Part shown: positions 1 to 8,800 of the stretch, one piece after another
Layout: every line of letters begins with the position of its first letter
Position numbering within the stretch: the stretch's first letter is position 1
NCBI GenBank assembly: GCA_036563615.1
Contig: DATCMB010000004.1
Span: forward strand, 36,071-100,070
DNA: 64,000 bases
Direction: 5' to 3'
Origin: Candidatus Binatia bacterium
GTDB taxonomy: Bacteria; Desulfobacterota; Binatia; UBA12015
Notes under the pieces: model-generated
The model's database searches: none
What the model saw: only the letters and a program-made list of their open reading frames with translations
What the model was told of the DNA's origin: nothing
Program-made: the position numbers and the translations under genes

Positions 1-579
1 TCGAGCGCAGCCGTGGTCCGCGCGCACCGCGCCCTGCTCGCGACGCCACGGGCAGGACTGCGCGAGCTCGTGCCCGGCGCCGGCACGCTGCTCGTCGTGC
101 TCGACGACGACACCGGCGATGATGACGACGTGCGCGCGCTCCTCGAGCGCAGCGAGGCCGAGGCGCGCGCCGAGCGCGCCGCGCAGGCTGAGTTCGCGTC
201 ACGCGTGCACGAGGTCGCGGTGCGCTACGACGGCGAGGATCTCGCCGACGTCGCGCGCCACGCGGGGCTCTCGGTCGACGAGGTGATCGCGCGCCACACC
301 GCGGCCGAGTACCGCGTCGCCTTCGTCGGCTTCCAGCCGGGCTTCGCCTACCTCGCCGGTCTGCCGCGCGAGCTGCACGTGCCGCGACGCGCGACGCCGC
401 GCCCGCGCGTGCCGCAGGGCAGCGTCGCGATCGGCGGCGAGTGGACCGGCATCTACCCGTCCCCGACGCCGGGCGGCTGGCACATCCTCGGCTCGACCGA
501 CGTCGGCCTGTTCGATCCCACCGCCGAGCCGCCCGCCCTGCTGCAGCCCGGCGACCGGGTCCGCTTCGTGGCGCGTTGA
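1..579 (+). CDS. pxpB: 5-oxoprolinase subunit PxpB (KipI family), 5' end cut by window edge
   Basis: Subunit B of the prokaryotic 5-oxoprolinase PxpABC, a cytosolic enzyme that opens 5-oxo-L-proline to glutamate with ATP. The frame is open to the first base of the window, so the true start lies upstream and roughly the first 30 residues are missing. Family hallmarks are visible: the stretch VAFVGFQPGFAYLAGLP, the proline-rich segment PRRATPRPRVPQGSVAIGG, and the C-terminal TGIYPSPTPGGWHILG. The stop codon overlaps the next start (TGATG), so translation of pxpC is probably coupled. The order B-C-A with overlapping ends is the standard operon for this enzyme, which supports the assignment more strongly than homology alone. 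Confidence 0.93.
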   Translation, partial: SSAAVVRAHRALLATPRAGLRELVPGAGTLLVVLDDDTGDDDDVRALLERSEAEARAERAAQAEFASRVHEVAVRYDGEDLADVARHAGLSVDEVIARHTAAEYRVAFVGFQPGFAYLAGLPRELHVPRRATPRPRVPQGSVAIGGEWTGIYPSPTPGGWHILGSTDVGLFDPTAEPPALLQPGDRVRFVAR

Positions 580-1535
580 TGGCGCGGCAGCTCCTCGTCA
601 CCAGCCCGGGACCGCGCACCACCGTCGAGGACCTCGGGCGACGCATGGTCGCCCGGCACGGCGTTCCGGCCGGCGGCGCGTTCGACGCGCTGTCGCTCAT
701 CGCGGCGAATCGACTCGTCGGCAACCGCGACGACGACGCCGGCCTCGAAGCGACGCTCGGCGGTCCGACGCTGGAGAACACGGGCGACGAGCCCGTCGAC
801 GTGGCACTCGTCGGAGCGGACTGCGGCGCGACCATCGTCGGCTCCGCCGGCACGCGACCCGCGCCGACGGGACGCGCGCACCGCCTCGCGCCAGGCGAGT
901 CGCTGCGCATGGGCTTCGCGCGCGACGGCGCGCGTGTGTGGATCGCGCTCGCCGGTGGCGTCGCCGTACCGCCCGTCCTGGGCTCGCGCTCGACGTGCCT
1001 CGCCGCCGGCTTCGGCGGCCTCGACGGCCGTCCGCTGCGCCGTGGCGACCTGCTGCCGCTCGGCGCGCCGCGCGGCGACGCGCTCGGCGCGACCTGGTCC
1101 GAGCCGGCGCCGACGCCGCCGGTCACGCTGCGCGTCCTGCCGGGTCCGCAGCTCGCGCTCTTTCCGAAGGGCGCGCTCGAGACTTTGTGCTCGACGCCGT
1201 GGACCGTGCGCAACGAGTCCGACCGCACCGGCATCCGCCTCGCCCCCGCGGACGGGGCGAACGTCGAGGCGCTGCGCGGCGCCGCGGGCATCGCGCCCGA
1301 GGGCACGACGCTCGGCGCCATCCAGGTGCCGCCCGACGGCGGCCCGATCGTCCTCGGCCCCGACCGCCCGGTGACCGGCGGCTACGCCAAGCCCGCGGTG
1401 GTGATCGCCGCCGACGTCCGGCTGCTCGCGCGGCTGCGTCCGGGCGACGCGGTCCGCTTCGTGCGCACGACGTTCGACGAGGCGCTCGCCGCGCTGCGCG
1501 CGCGCCGGGCGCTGCTCGAGGGGCTCCGCGCATGA
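579..1535 (+). CDS. pxpC: 5-oxoprolinase subunit PxpC (biotin-dependent carboxyltransferase-like fold)
   Basis: Subunit C of PxpABC (KipA/urea-amidolyase-related family), 318 residues, the usual length. The start is the ATG overlapping the pxpB stop; an upstream in-frame extension would run through pxpB and is rejected. The N-terminus MARQLLVTSPGPRTTVEDLGRR and the segments VPAGGAFDALSLIAANRLVGN and RTGIRL are characteristic: PxpC proteins carry a G-x-x-T-T-x-Q/E-D-x-G-R opening and a G-x-x-DxxS-x-x-x-AN motif. It pairs with PxpB to form the ATP-using half of the enzyme, which phosphorylates 5-oxoproline. It is followed by pxpA with an ATGA overlap at 1532-1535. Confidence 0.93.
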   Translation: MARQLLVTSPGPRTTVEDLGRRMVARHGVPAGGAFDALSLIAANRLVGNRDDDAGLEATLGGPTLENTGDEPVDVALVGADCGATIVGSAGTRPAPTGRAHRLAPGESLRMGFARDGARVWIALAGGVAVPPVLGSRSTCLAAGFGGLDGRPLRRGDLLPLGAPRGDALGATWSEPAPTPPVTLRVLPGPQLALFPKGALETLCSTPWTVRNESDRTGIRLAPADGANVEALRGAAGIAPEGTTLGAIQVPPDGGPIVLGPDRPVTGGYAKPAVVIAADVRLLARLRPGDAVRFVRTTFDEALAALRARRALLEGLRA

Positions 1536-2296
1536 GCGAGCTGCCAGGACGTCGCCGCGCGCGCATCGACCTCAACGCGGACGTCGGCGAGGGCTACGCG
1601 GACGCCGAGGTGATGCCGTTCGTCACCTCGGCGAACGTCGCCTGCGGCGCGCACGCCGGCGACGCCGCCACCATGCGCGCGACCGTGCTGCTCGCGCGCG
1701 CGCACGGCGTCGCGGTCGGCGCGCATCCCGGCTTCCCGGATCGCGCGGGCTTCGGCCGCACGATCACGACGCGCTCGCCCGAAGAGATCGAGCGGCTCGT
1801 CGTCGAGCAGGTCGAGCGCCTCGCCGCGATCGCGGCGCGTCAAGGCGTCACGCTCGCGCACGTCAAGCCGCACGGGGCGCTCTACAACCTCGCCGCCGTC
1901 GACGACGAGGTCGCCGACGCGGTCGCGCGCGCGACCGCGCGCGTTCTGCCCGGCACCCGTCTCTTCGGCCTCGCGGGCTCGCGCGGGCTCGAGCGAGCCC
2001 GCGCCGCAGGGCTCGTCGCGGTCGCCGAGGCCTTCGCCGACCGCGCCTACCTCGAGGACGGTACGCTCGCCCCGCGCACGCTCCCCGGCGCGGTGATCGA
2101 GGACCCGCGGCGCACGGCCGAGCGCGCGGTGCGCCTCGCGTGCGAGGGCCGCATCGAGACGCTCGACGGCGACGAGCTCGCGCTCGAGGCCGACACCCTC
2201 TGCCTGCACGGCGACACGCCCGGCGCCGGCGCGACCGCGCGCGCCGTGCACGCCGCCCTGCGCGACGCCGGCGTGCAGCTCGTCGCGCCCGAGTGA
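1532..2296 (+). CDS. pxpA: 5-oxoprolinase subunit PxpA (LamB/YcsF family)
   Basis: Subunit A, 254 residues, the length expected for the LamB/YcsF family. Diagnostic motifs are the N-terminal RIDLNADVGEGY, SANVACGAHAGD, GAHPGFPDRAGFGR, HVKPHGALYN and the C-terminal LCLHGDTPGA. These acidic and histidine residues line the pocket of the TIM-like barrel that completes ring opening. The ATG overlaps the pxpC stop, so this is the distal gene of the operon. No further gene is co-directional close by; the next coding sequence starts 163 bases downstream. Likely role: disposal of 5-oxoproline formed spontaneously from glutamine or glutathione. Confidence 0.94.
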   Translation: MSELPGRRRARIDLNADVGEGYADAEVMPFVTSANVACGAHAGDAATMRATVLLARAHGVAVGAHPGFPDRAGFGRTITTRSPEEIERLVVEQVERLAAIAARQGVTLAHVKPHGALYNLAAVDDEVADAVARATARVLPGTRLFGLAGSRGLERARAAGLVAVAEAFADRAYLEDGTLAPRTLPGAVIEDPRRTAERAVRLACEGRIETLDGDELALEADTLCLHGDTPGAGATARAVHAALRDAGVQLVAPE

Positions 2297-2315
2297 CGCG
2301 CTCCGCACGGCGCGC

Positions 2316-2330
2316 GTGGCAAAATGCCCC
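2316..2330. promoter_or_regulatory. imperfect dyad GTGGC-N5-GCCCC upstream of the RTX-repeat gene
   Basis: Fifteen bases with the layout GTGGC-AAAAT-GCCCC lie 130 bases before the start at 2460. The left arm and spacer length match the more perfect dyads at 18777 and 22476, which also precede exported-protein genes. One arm base is off, so this may be chance in G+C-rich DNA. Confidence 0.25.
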
Positions 2331-2459
2331 GGCGCCGCTGCAACACCTCGATCTCGCGCGAAAAACGGCTTGACCGCCGCGCACCGGCAAGGAACAAAGT
2401 TCAGCACCGTACCGCTAGCCAACGACGCCCTCCGCGCGTCGCTCACCGAAAGGACTTCC

Positions 2460-2951
2460 ATGCTTCGCCCTGTGATTTTTTGCTCGACCCTCGCCCTGCT
2501 CCTCTCCGTGGCGGACGCTCAGGCAACGCCCAAGAAGCAATGGCCCTGTCCGGACCCGCCGCCGCTGTGCAACGGCGTGCCGGCGACGATCTGCGGCACC
2601 AACGCGAGCGAGACCATCCTCGGCACCGCAGGCCCCGACGTGATCGTCGCGGGCGGCGGCAACGACATCGTCCGCGGCCGCGGCGGCGACGACATCATCT
2701 GCGGCGGCCCGGGCAAGGATCAGCTGTACGGCCAGAACGGCAACGACGTCCTGATCGGCGACGGCGGCCAGGACGAGCTGTACGGCGGCACCGGCAACGA
2801 CGTGCTGATCGGCGGCGCCGGTCGCGATTCGCTCTACGGCGGTGCCGGCAACGACATCCTCCGGGGCAAGGCCGGCAAGGATTTCTGCGACGGCGGCAAC
2901 GGCAAGGCGGACGTCGCCAAGACCTGCGAGACGGTCCACCGCGTCCCGTAA
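2460..2951 (+). CDS. small exported RTX/haemolysin-type calcium-binding repeat protein
   Basis: A 163-residue protein. The chosen ATG at 2460 opens a clear signal peptide (MLRPVIFCSTLALLLSVADAQA); earlier in-frame codons give no export signal. From about residue 45 to 150 it is almost entirely tandem nonapeptides of the GGxGxDxLx type (GGGNDIVRG, GGDDIICGG, GNDVLIGDG, GNDILRGKAG), which form a calcium-binding parallel beta-roll. Unlike RTX toxins it has an N-terminal Sec signal and cysteines at both ends of the repeat block, so type I secretion is unlikely. I infer a small periplasmic or surface calcium-binding protein. It converges on the DUF3108 gene, with a hairpin between them. Confidence 0.85.
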   Translation: MLRPVIFCSTLALLLSVADAQATPKKQWPCPDPPPLCNGVPATICGTNASETILGTAGPDVIVAGGGNDIVRGRGGDDIICGGPGKDQLYGQNGNDVLIGDGGQDELYGGTGNDVLIGGAGRDSLYGGAGNDILRGKAGKDFCDGGNGKADVAKTCETVHRVP

Positions 2952-3080
2952 CCCTTCTGTCTGCGTCTCGCGGGCGCGCGGCGTCGGCCGCGCGTCCAGC
3001 GGCGCGGCCGACTGCGCCGACCCGCGCGCTGCTGCGTGACGCCGCGCCTCCACGGCCGCGGCCGCAGCGCTGCGCGGATC

Positions 3081-3106
3081 GCCGTCGACGCTACGGCGTC
3101 GACGGC
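3081..3106. terminator. stem-loop between convergent genes
   Basis: A perfect 11-base inverted repeat (GCCGTCGACGC and its complement) around the tetraloop TACG. It overlaps the stop codon of the leftward DUF3108 gene and lies downstream of the rightward RTX gene, so it could end transcription from both sides. There is no T-tract; a role as a terminator is inferred from structure and position. Confidence 0.55.
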
Positions 3107-3981
3107 GTCGCCTGGGTCGCCTCGGTGAGGTGGATCGATAAGGTGCCGCGGCGTCCCTCGACCAGCAGGCGCACCGGCGCCGGCAGCGCGCCCGGCAGCG
3201 GCGGCATCAGCCACGCCGTCACGGCGGTCACGTCGTCGCGCTCCTCGTCGTCCTTCGGCTTCCAGAAGCCGGCGATCGGCTCGAGGCGCGAGCGACACTG
3301 GCGCGCGCGCCCGGCGTAGCGATCGTAGCTCGACGGCTCGAGCTCGGTCTCGCCGAGGTCCTCGTAGACGATGTCGTAGCGCCGCAGGCCGTCGTAGACG
3401 CGACGCACGCCGGCGCAGCCCTCGCCGCGCGCGAGCTGCTGCGTGAGCGCGGCGATCTCGGTCAGCGGATCGATCGTGCCGACGCGCATCTCGGGCGGCA
3501 CCTCGTCGCGCACGTAGTCGTCGCCGAGCACGGCGAGGTCGAACGGCGTCACGCTGCCGACCGGCTGGCCGTCCTCGTCGTAGCGCAGGCTCACCTGCTG
3601 CACGGTCTCGCGGAACTCGCTGTGGCTGTTGAAGAAGTCGGGCTTGAGCTGCGCGCCGTGGATGCGTCCGTGCACCTCGGAGCGGTAGGTCCAGGGGAAC
3701 AGGAAGCCGATCGGGCCGACCGTCTCCATGCGCGACTCGAGGTTGTAGACGTCGCGCTCGACGCGGGCGCGCGACGCGATGCGGATCAGCCGCAGCACCG
3801 AGTAGTAGACGTCGTAGACCAGCTCCATGCCGGTCGGGCGCGCGGCCTCGATGCTCGCCGCGGCTGGCGAGGTCGCCGCCGCGCTGGCAAGATCCACGGC
3901 TGCGATCCCCAGCACGAGCGCTCCGGCGACGGCACCGCCGCGCCACCTCCACCCACGGGTGATGCTCACGCTGAAGAGCAT
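3091..3981 (-). CDS. exported DUF3108-like protein
   Basis: A 296-residue protein whose ATG at 3981 opens a signal peptide or signal anchor (hydrophobic run GGAVAGALVLGIAAVDLASA after a charged start). The mature part begins with MELVYDVYYSVLRLIRIASRA, the pattern of DUF3108 proteins, which are periplasmic beta-rich proteins of unknown function. Other recognisable stretches are GFLFPWTYRSEVHGRIHGAQLKPDFFNSHSE (split here by its own turns) and a C-terminal strand-rich region. It is the last gene of the leftward operon that begins at 9559, separated from the previous gene by 124 bases, so it may also have its own promoter. Function unknown; an envelope role is inferred. Confidence 0.75.
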   Translation of the reverse strand: MLFSVSITRGWRWRGGAVAGALVLGIAAVDLASAAATSPAAASIEAARPTGMELVYDVYYSVLRLIRIASRARVERDVYNLESRMETVGPIGFLFPWTYRSEVHGRIHGAQLKPDFFNSHSEFRETVQQVSLRYDEDGQPVGSVTPFDLAVLGDDYVRDEVPPEMRVGTIDPLTEIAALTQQLARGEGCAGVRRVYDGLRRYDIVYEDLGETELEPSSYDRYAGRARQCRSRLEPIAGFWKPKDDEERDDVTAVTAWLMPPLPGALPAPVRLLVEGRRGTLSIHLTEATQATPSTP

Positions 3982-4105
3982 TCCCGGCGGCGCGGCGACG
4001 AGCAAGCGGGGTCGCGCATGCGTGGCGGCCCGCATCGCGGAAGCGACCGCGGCGCCGCGGTTCAGGCGCAACGCGAGCGGCGTGCTCGAGCGCGCGCGCC
4101 GCGGC

Positions 4106-4522
4106 TCAGCGCGACGGGCAGAGATCCGCGGCGAGGACGAAGAGCTCCGCGCCTCCTGGACGGCGCTCGCCGAGCAGCACCACGCGCTGCTCGGCACGCG
4201 CGCCCGCGAGGCGCGCGAGCACGTCGCGCGCTCCCTGCAGGGTGAGCTTCGCTGGGGCCGGCGGGGGCTCGGCCGTCGTCTCCTCGCTGACCAGCGCGAA
4301 GACCCGCCACTCGCTCGCCTGGAACGCGCGCTCGCGTCCCTGCACCGTGATCGCGATCGGCTGCGCCTTCTCCTCGCCGACGGGCGCGTCCGCGAAGTGC
4401 CCGACGACGCGCACCAGCTCGCGCGAGGTGACGCGCGACGGCTTGTGCGCCGCGGCCTCGCCCGCGACCAGCGCGAGCGCGAGGACGAGCAGCGCCGCCG
4501 CGTGGTGCCGCACGCGTCGCAC
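4106..4522 (-). CDS. small exported protein of unknown function
   Basis: A 138-residue protein with a strong signal peptide (HHAAALLVLALALVAGEAAA). I do not recognise a family. The mature part is predicted mixed alpha/beta with one cysteine near the C-terminus (LAADLCPSR). Its ATG at 4522 is one base from the stop of the HEAT-repeat gene, so the two are almost certainly co-translated, and both are exported. This suggests a shared periplasmic role with the large metallohydrolase at the head of the operon. Confidence 0.72.
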   Translation of the reverse strand: MRRVRHHAAALLVLALALVAGEAAAHKPSRVTSRELVRVVGHFADAPVGEEKAQPIAITVQGRERAFQASEWRVFALVSEETTAEPPPAPAKLTLQGARDVLARLAGARAEQRVVLLGERRPGGAELFVLAADLCPSR

Positions 4523-4523
4523 G

Positions 4524-5801
4524 TCAGTGCCCGTGCACGTCGAAGCCGCGCGTCGCGGCCTCGCGCACCTCGCTCACCGGGTGCTCGGTGCGGATGCGCC
4601 TGAGCAGCGGATCGTCTTCGGGCACGCCCGAGGCGCGCAGCAGCGTGAGCGCGTAGCGCTGCAGCTCGGCGGGCGCGTCGAACGTCAGGCGTGCGAACGA
4701 CTCCGCGGCGGCCCGCCCACCGATCTGGAAGATCGCGCGTCCGGCCGCCTGGCGAACGTCCCAGCCCGGCGCGGAGAACGCGCGCTCGAGGATCGGCAGG
4801 GCGTCCGGCGAGCCGGTCGACGCGAGCGCGTCGATCACCTGCTTGCGCACCTCGGGATCGGGATCGTCGGTGGCGAGACGTCCGGCGCGCTCGATCGCGT
4901 CGCGCCCGCCGCGTGCGAGCAGCTCGCGCGCGGCCGCGGCGCGCTGGTCCGGGTTCGCGCTGCCGAGCTCGCGCGCGATCTGCTTCTCGTCGGGCGCGGC
5001 GCCGAGGCGACGCAGCGCGCTCCACGCGGCCGCGGTCACCGTCGAGTCGTCCGAGCGCAGCGACGCGATCGGACCGACCATGTCCTCGAGGCCGAGCGTC
5101 GCGATCTGGTCGAGCAGGCGCACGCGGATCCGCACCGGCAGGTCGTCGCGCGCCACGGCGGCGGCGAGCCGGCTGCGCTCGCCATCGGCGAGCGGCTCGA
5201 GGTCGGGCAGCGTCGCGAGCGCCGCGACGCCGTCCTCGACCACGGCCGGATGGCGCGCGGCGATCTCGTCGAACGCGAGCGCGCGCTCGGCCGCACGGCG
5301 CTTCTCGAGGTCGCGCTCCGGCTCGCGGCTCGCGGCGGCGATCCGCTCGACGATGGCGCCCGCCTCGCGCGCCGCCACCTCGTCCTCCGACGCCAGCACC
5401 GCCTCGCGTCCCGACGCCTGCAGGTACTCGCCCGGCGGCAGCACGTCGCGCAGGTACGACGTCCGCGCGGCCGGGTTGAGGAACGCGACCACGTGCCGAC
5501 CGCGCTCGAACACCGGCGGCACCGACGGCAAGCTGCGCAGCTCGACCACGCGCAGCGTCCCGTCGCCCTCCTCGCCCTTGATCGTGCTGGCGACCGAGAG
5601 CTCGGCGACCGCGACGCGGCCGCTGTCGTGCTCGACGACGTCGGCGACCCGCGCGACCACCACCGTGCGGGCGCCGCGCAGCAGCGACTGCAGCCGCGGC
5701 GGCGTGCTCTCGCTGCGCGGCGCGCCGAGCGCGCTGCCCACGGTCAGCGCCGCGAGCAGGCACGCGGCCGCGAGCAGCGTCGTCCGTGCGGTGCGCGTCA
5801 T
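4524..5801 (-). CDS. exported HEAT-repeat protein
   Basis: A 425-residue protein beginning with a signal peptide (MTRTARTTLLAAACLLAALT...ALG). The first 150 residues resemble a small beta domain (RTVVVARVADVVEHDSG), and the C-terminal half, from about residue 200, is a run of HEAT-type helical repeats: DPDPEVRKQVIDALASTG, ERAFSAPGWDVRQAAGRAI, EHPVSEVREAATRG. HEAT repeats serve as protein-binding scaffolds. The ATG overlaps the stop of the 1253-residue upstream gene by ATGA, pointing to coupled translation. I infer a periplasmic scaffold acting with the metallohydrolase; there is no direct evidence of a partner. Confidence 0.8.
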   Translation of the reverse strand: MTRTARTTLLAAACLLAALTVGSALGAPRSESTPPRLQSLLRGARTVVVARVADVVEHDSGRVAVAELSVASTIKGEEGDGTLRVVELRSLPSVPPVFERGRHVVAFLNPAARTSYLRDVLPPGEYLQASGREAVLASEDEVAAREAGAIVERIAAASREPERDLEKRRAAERALAFDEIAARHPAVVEDGVAALATLPDLEPLADGERSRLAAAVARDDLPVRIRVRLLDQIATLGLEDMVGPIASLRSDDSTVTAAAWSALRRLGAAPDEKQIARELGSANPDQRAAAARELLARGGRDAIERAGRLATDDPDPEVRKQVIDALASTGSPDALPILERAFSAPGWDVRQAAGRAIFQIGGRAAAESFARLTFDAPAELQRYALTLLRASGVPEDDPLLRRIRTEHPVSEVREAATRGFDVHGH

Positions 5802-8800
5802 GGCGTGAGCTGCACCCCCGGCGGCGTCCAGCCACCGCCGTCGACGTCGACGAACAGCGGGTTGGTGAACGCCATCGCGAGCAGGCCGTTCTCGCCCAGG
5901 TTGCCGTCCATCAGGTCGGCGAGCGTCGCGTTGCCCGACGACCGCAGGTCGTTCGGGATCACCGGGAAGAGCGGCCGCGACACGCCGTCCGTGCCGCGCA
6001 CGACGGCGAGGATCCACGCGTCCTGCGTGAGCCCGGTGAGGCTCAGCGTGGCGGTGGCCTCGAGGCGCTGCGCGGTCGGGATCGCGGGCACGACGTTGAC
6101 CGTCGACACCGTGAAGTCGACGCCCGCCTCGAGCACGTAGTCGGGCGTGACGGTGTACGACGCGACGTCGACCAGCCCCACCCCCGACTGACGCTGCTCC
6201 ACCGAGCGCGTGGTCGCGGAGTTGACGTAGATCTCGATGCGGTCGAACTCGGCCCACACCGGGCTCTGGATCTCGAGCGTCACGTCGACCGCGCCGTCGG
6301 TGGTGCGGATCATCGTCGGCAGGCCGAGCTCGAGCCCGCCCAGCTCGCCGGTCGACGCGGCATACGCGGTGAAGCGGACGAACGGCGCGTTGCTGCCGAA
6401 GGCGCGGCCGTCGTTGACGTTGCCCGACAGCGTCTCGGCGATGTGCCGGAGCTGGCCCGGATCGTCGGTCGGCGACGCGACGTACGTCCGCGGCGAGCCG
6501 GACTGCCCGCTGATGCGCTTGTGCGTGTCGGAGTTCGCGACGCCGGTGCCGATGATCCCCTGGTTCAGCAGGTTGATCCAGTCGCCGAGGTTGCGGCCAT
6601 AGAAGCTCTCGAAGACCTGCGCACGGCCGGACTCGATCCAGATCTCGAGCGCGTCGAAAGTGTCGGTGAAGTAGTTGGTCACCGACGGATCGAGGCGGCG
6701 CACCGAGCCCGGCACCATCGACTGCGGCGGCTCCATGCCGGTGTCGATGGCGAGGCCGGAGTTCCCCTCGAGACCGAAGAAGCTGTGGATGTGGTTGATG
6801 TGGACGGTGTCCGGACCCGGGTCCGCGTGCGCCGCGGCGATGATCTCCGCCGGCGTCAAGCTATAATTCCCGTACTGCGGGAAGTCCTGGCCCGGAGGCG
6901 CCGCCCCGCCGTGGTCGACCGAGCCGCCGTTCACGAGCGACGGGTCGATGGTCATCGGCCAGGCGTTGAAGTGGCCGTAGTCGAAGGTCGTGATCTCGCC
7001 CGCCGGCGCGACCGAGATCAGGTCCGAGACGCCGAGCGCCGCGATCGTCGGCTCGAAGTCCTGGCGCGACTCGTGGTCGGACGGCGTGAAGAAGTCCACG
7101 CCCTCGGCGAGCATCGACACCACGCGCTCGATCTTGGTCACCTTGCCGTCCGGGCTGTCGATCGAGTGCACGTGGAAGTCGGCCGAGATGAAGCCCGACG
7201 AGTCGATGACGCGCGCGATCTGCAGCGTCTCGGAGGTGGTCGAGGACGCGACCACGTTCACGATCGCGCTCGAGATCGAGTACTCCGGACCGTGCGAGGC
7301 GACGATCTGGTAGGTGCCCGGCTCGAGCGCGAGCGGGCCCGAGTCGCCGTCCGGGCCGACGAACGCGACCTGCGTGAGGCCGAACGGCAGGCCGTCCTCG
7401 CCGACGTCGCGGAACACGCCGGTGCGGTTGTTGATCAGCCCGAGGATGCTCTGGGTGTTGACGAAGTTCGGGCTCGGGTCGAAGCCCACCACCGAGACCT
7501 TCGCCGCGATCGGATCGCCGTTCTCGTCGATCACGTTGACGTGCAGCGTGCCGGTCGCCGGCAGCGCGAGGTCGACCGTCGAGGTCTGGTACGGCACGAC
7601 GGTCACCGGATTCTGCGCCGGCGAGCTGCCGCCGCCCTGGTAGGGCCAGCCGTCGAGCGCGGCGACGACGTTGTAGTTGCCCGGCGGCACCGTCAGCGAG
7701 TAGCGCCCGAGCTCGTCGGTCACGGCCTGCGTGACCACGTTGCGCGTGAGCGGCGCGCCGAGCGCGAGCCCCGGACCTTCCGCCGGGTTGCCGAGCACCG
7801 ACACGCGGACGCCCGCCATGGGCGAGCCGCCCGCGAGCACCGTGCCCTCGATCGTGCCGGTGGCGATGTACTGGAACTCGTTGCGCGCGTCGAAGATCGA
7901 CGACACGGAGCCGTCGCCGACGACGAAGTAGCGCGTGAAGGTGATGCTGTCGCCCGGGTTGCCGAGCGCCGCGAGCGGGAAGTTCTGCCCCGCGACGCCG
8001 ATCAGCGCGAACACCGTCTCGATGCCGAGCAGCGGCACCGTGACGCCCGCGGTCGAGAACGACGACGAGCCCGGCACGTCGTGCACATAGCCGTAGGACA
8101 CGCCCGTCCCTTCGCCGAAGCCGCCGTAGGCGATGACGTTGCACGGGTTCGTGGCGTTCACCGGGCAGCTCGCGGCGACGAGCGGCTCACCGAAGCCGTA
8201 GCCCGGCTGGAACGTCTCGATCTGGCCCGAGCCGCCGATGTACTCGCCGAAGAAGATGTTGAACCCCGAGCCGCTGACGTTCTGCACCGTCGTGTCGACG
8301 CGCACCCAGTTGCGCCCCGGCTCGAGCACGTAGTCGGTGACGATCTCGACCGGCAGGTCCGTGTCGTTGGCGCTCACCGGGAACGGGAAGCCGAAGTCCG
8401 CCACGACCGAGCTCGGGTTGACGAAGTCGAGCAGGTCGTCGACGCCGGTCGCGCGCAGGATCGCCGGCTGACCGTTGCTGCCGTCGTTGATGATCGTGAG
8501 GTCCGTGTAGTGCGCGGTGTTCTCGATGTTGATCGCCGTCGCCCACTCCTCGAAGTTGTCGCGGTCCGGATCGCCCGGCGTGCGCACCAGGTCGGCGTCG
8601 ATGATCTGGCCGCCGAACTGGCCGACGTTGAGGAGGTTGCGCTGCGGGCTCTGCACGACGACGCGGATCTTGTCGTTCGCGAGCAGGTAGTCGCCGACGC
8701 GGCAGCGGCTGAGCGGACCCTTGACGCACTCGGAGTCGTCCGTGATTTGCTTGACGATCGCGGCGCCGCCGGGACCGCGGCCGTACTCCGCGACCAGCAG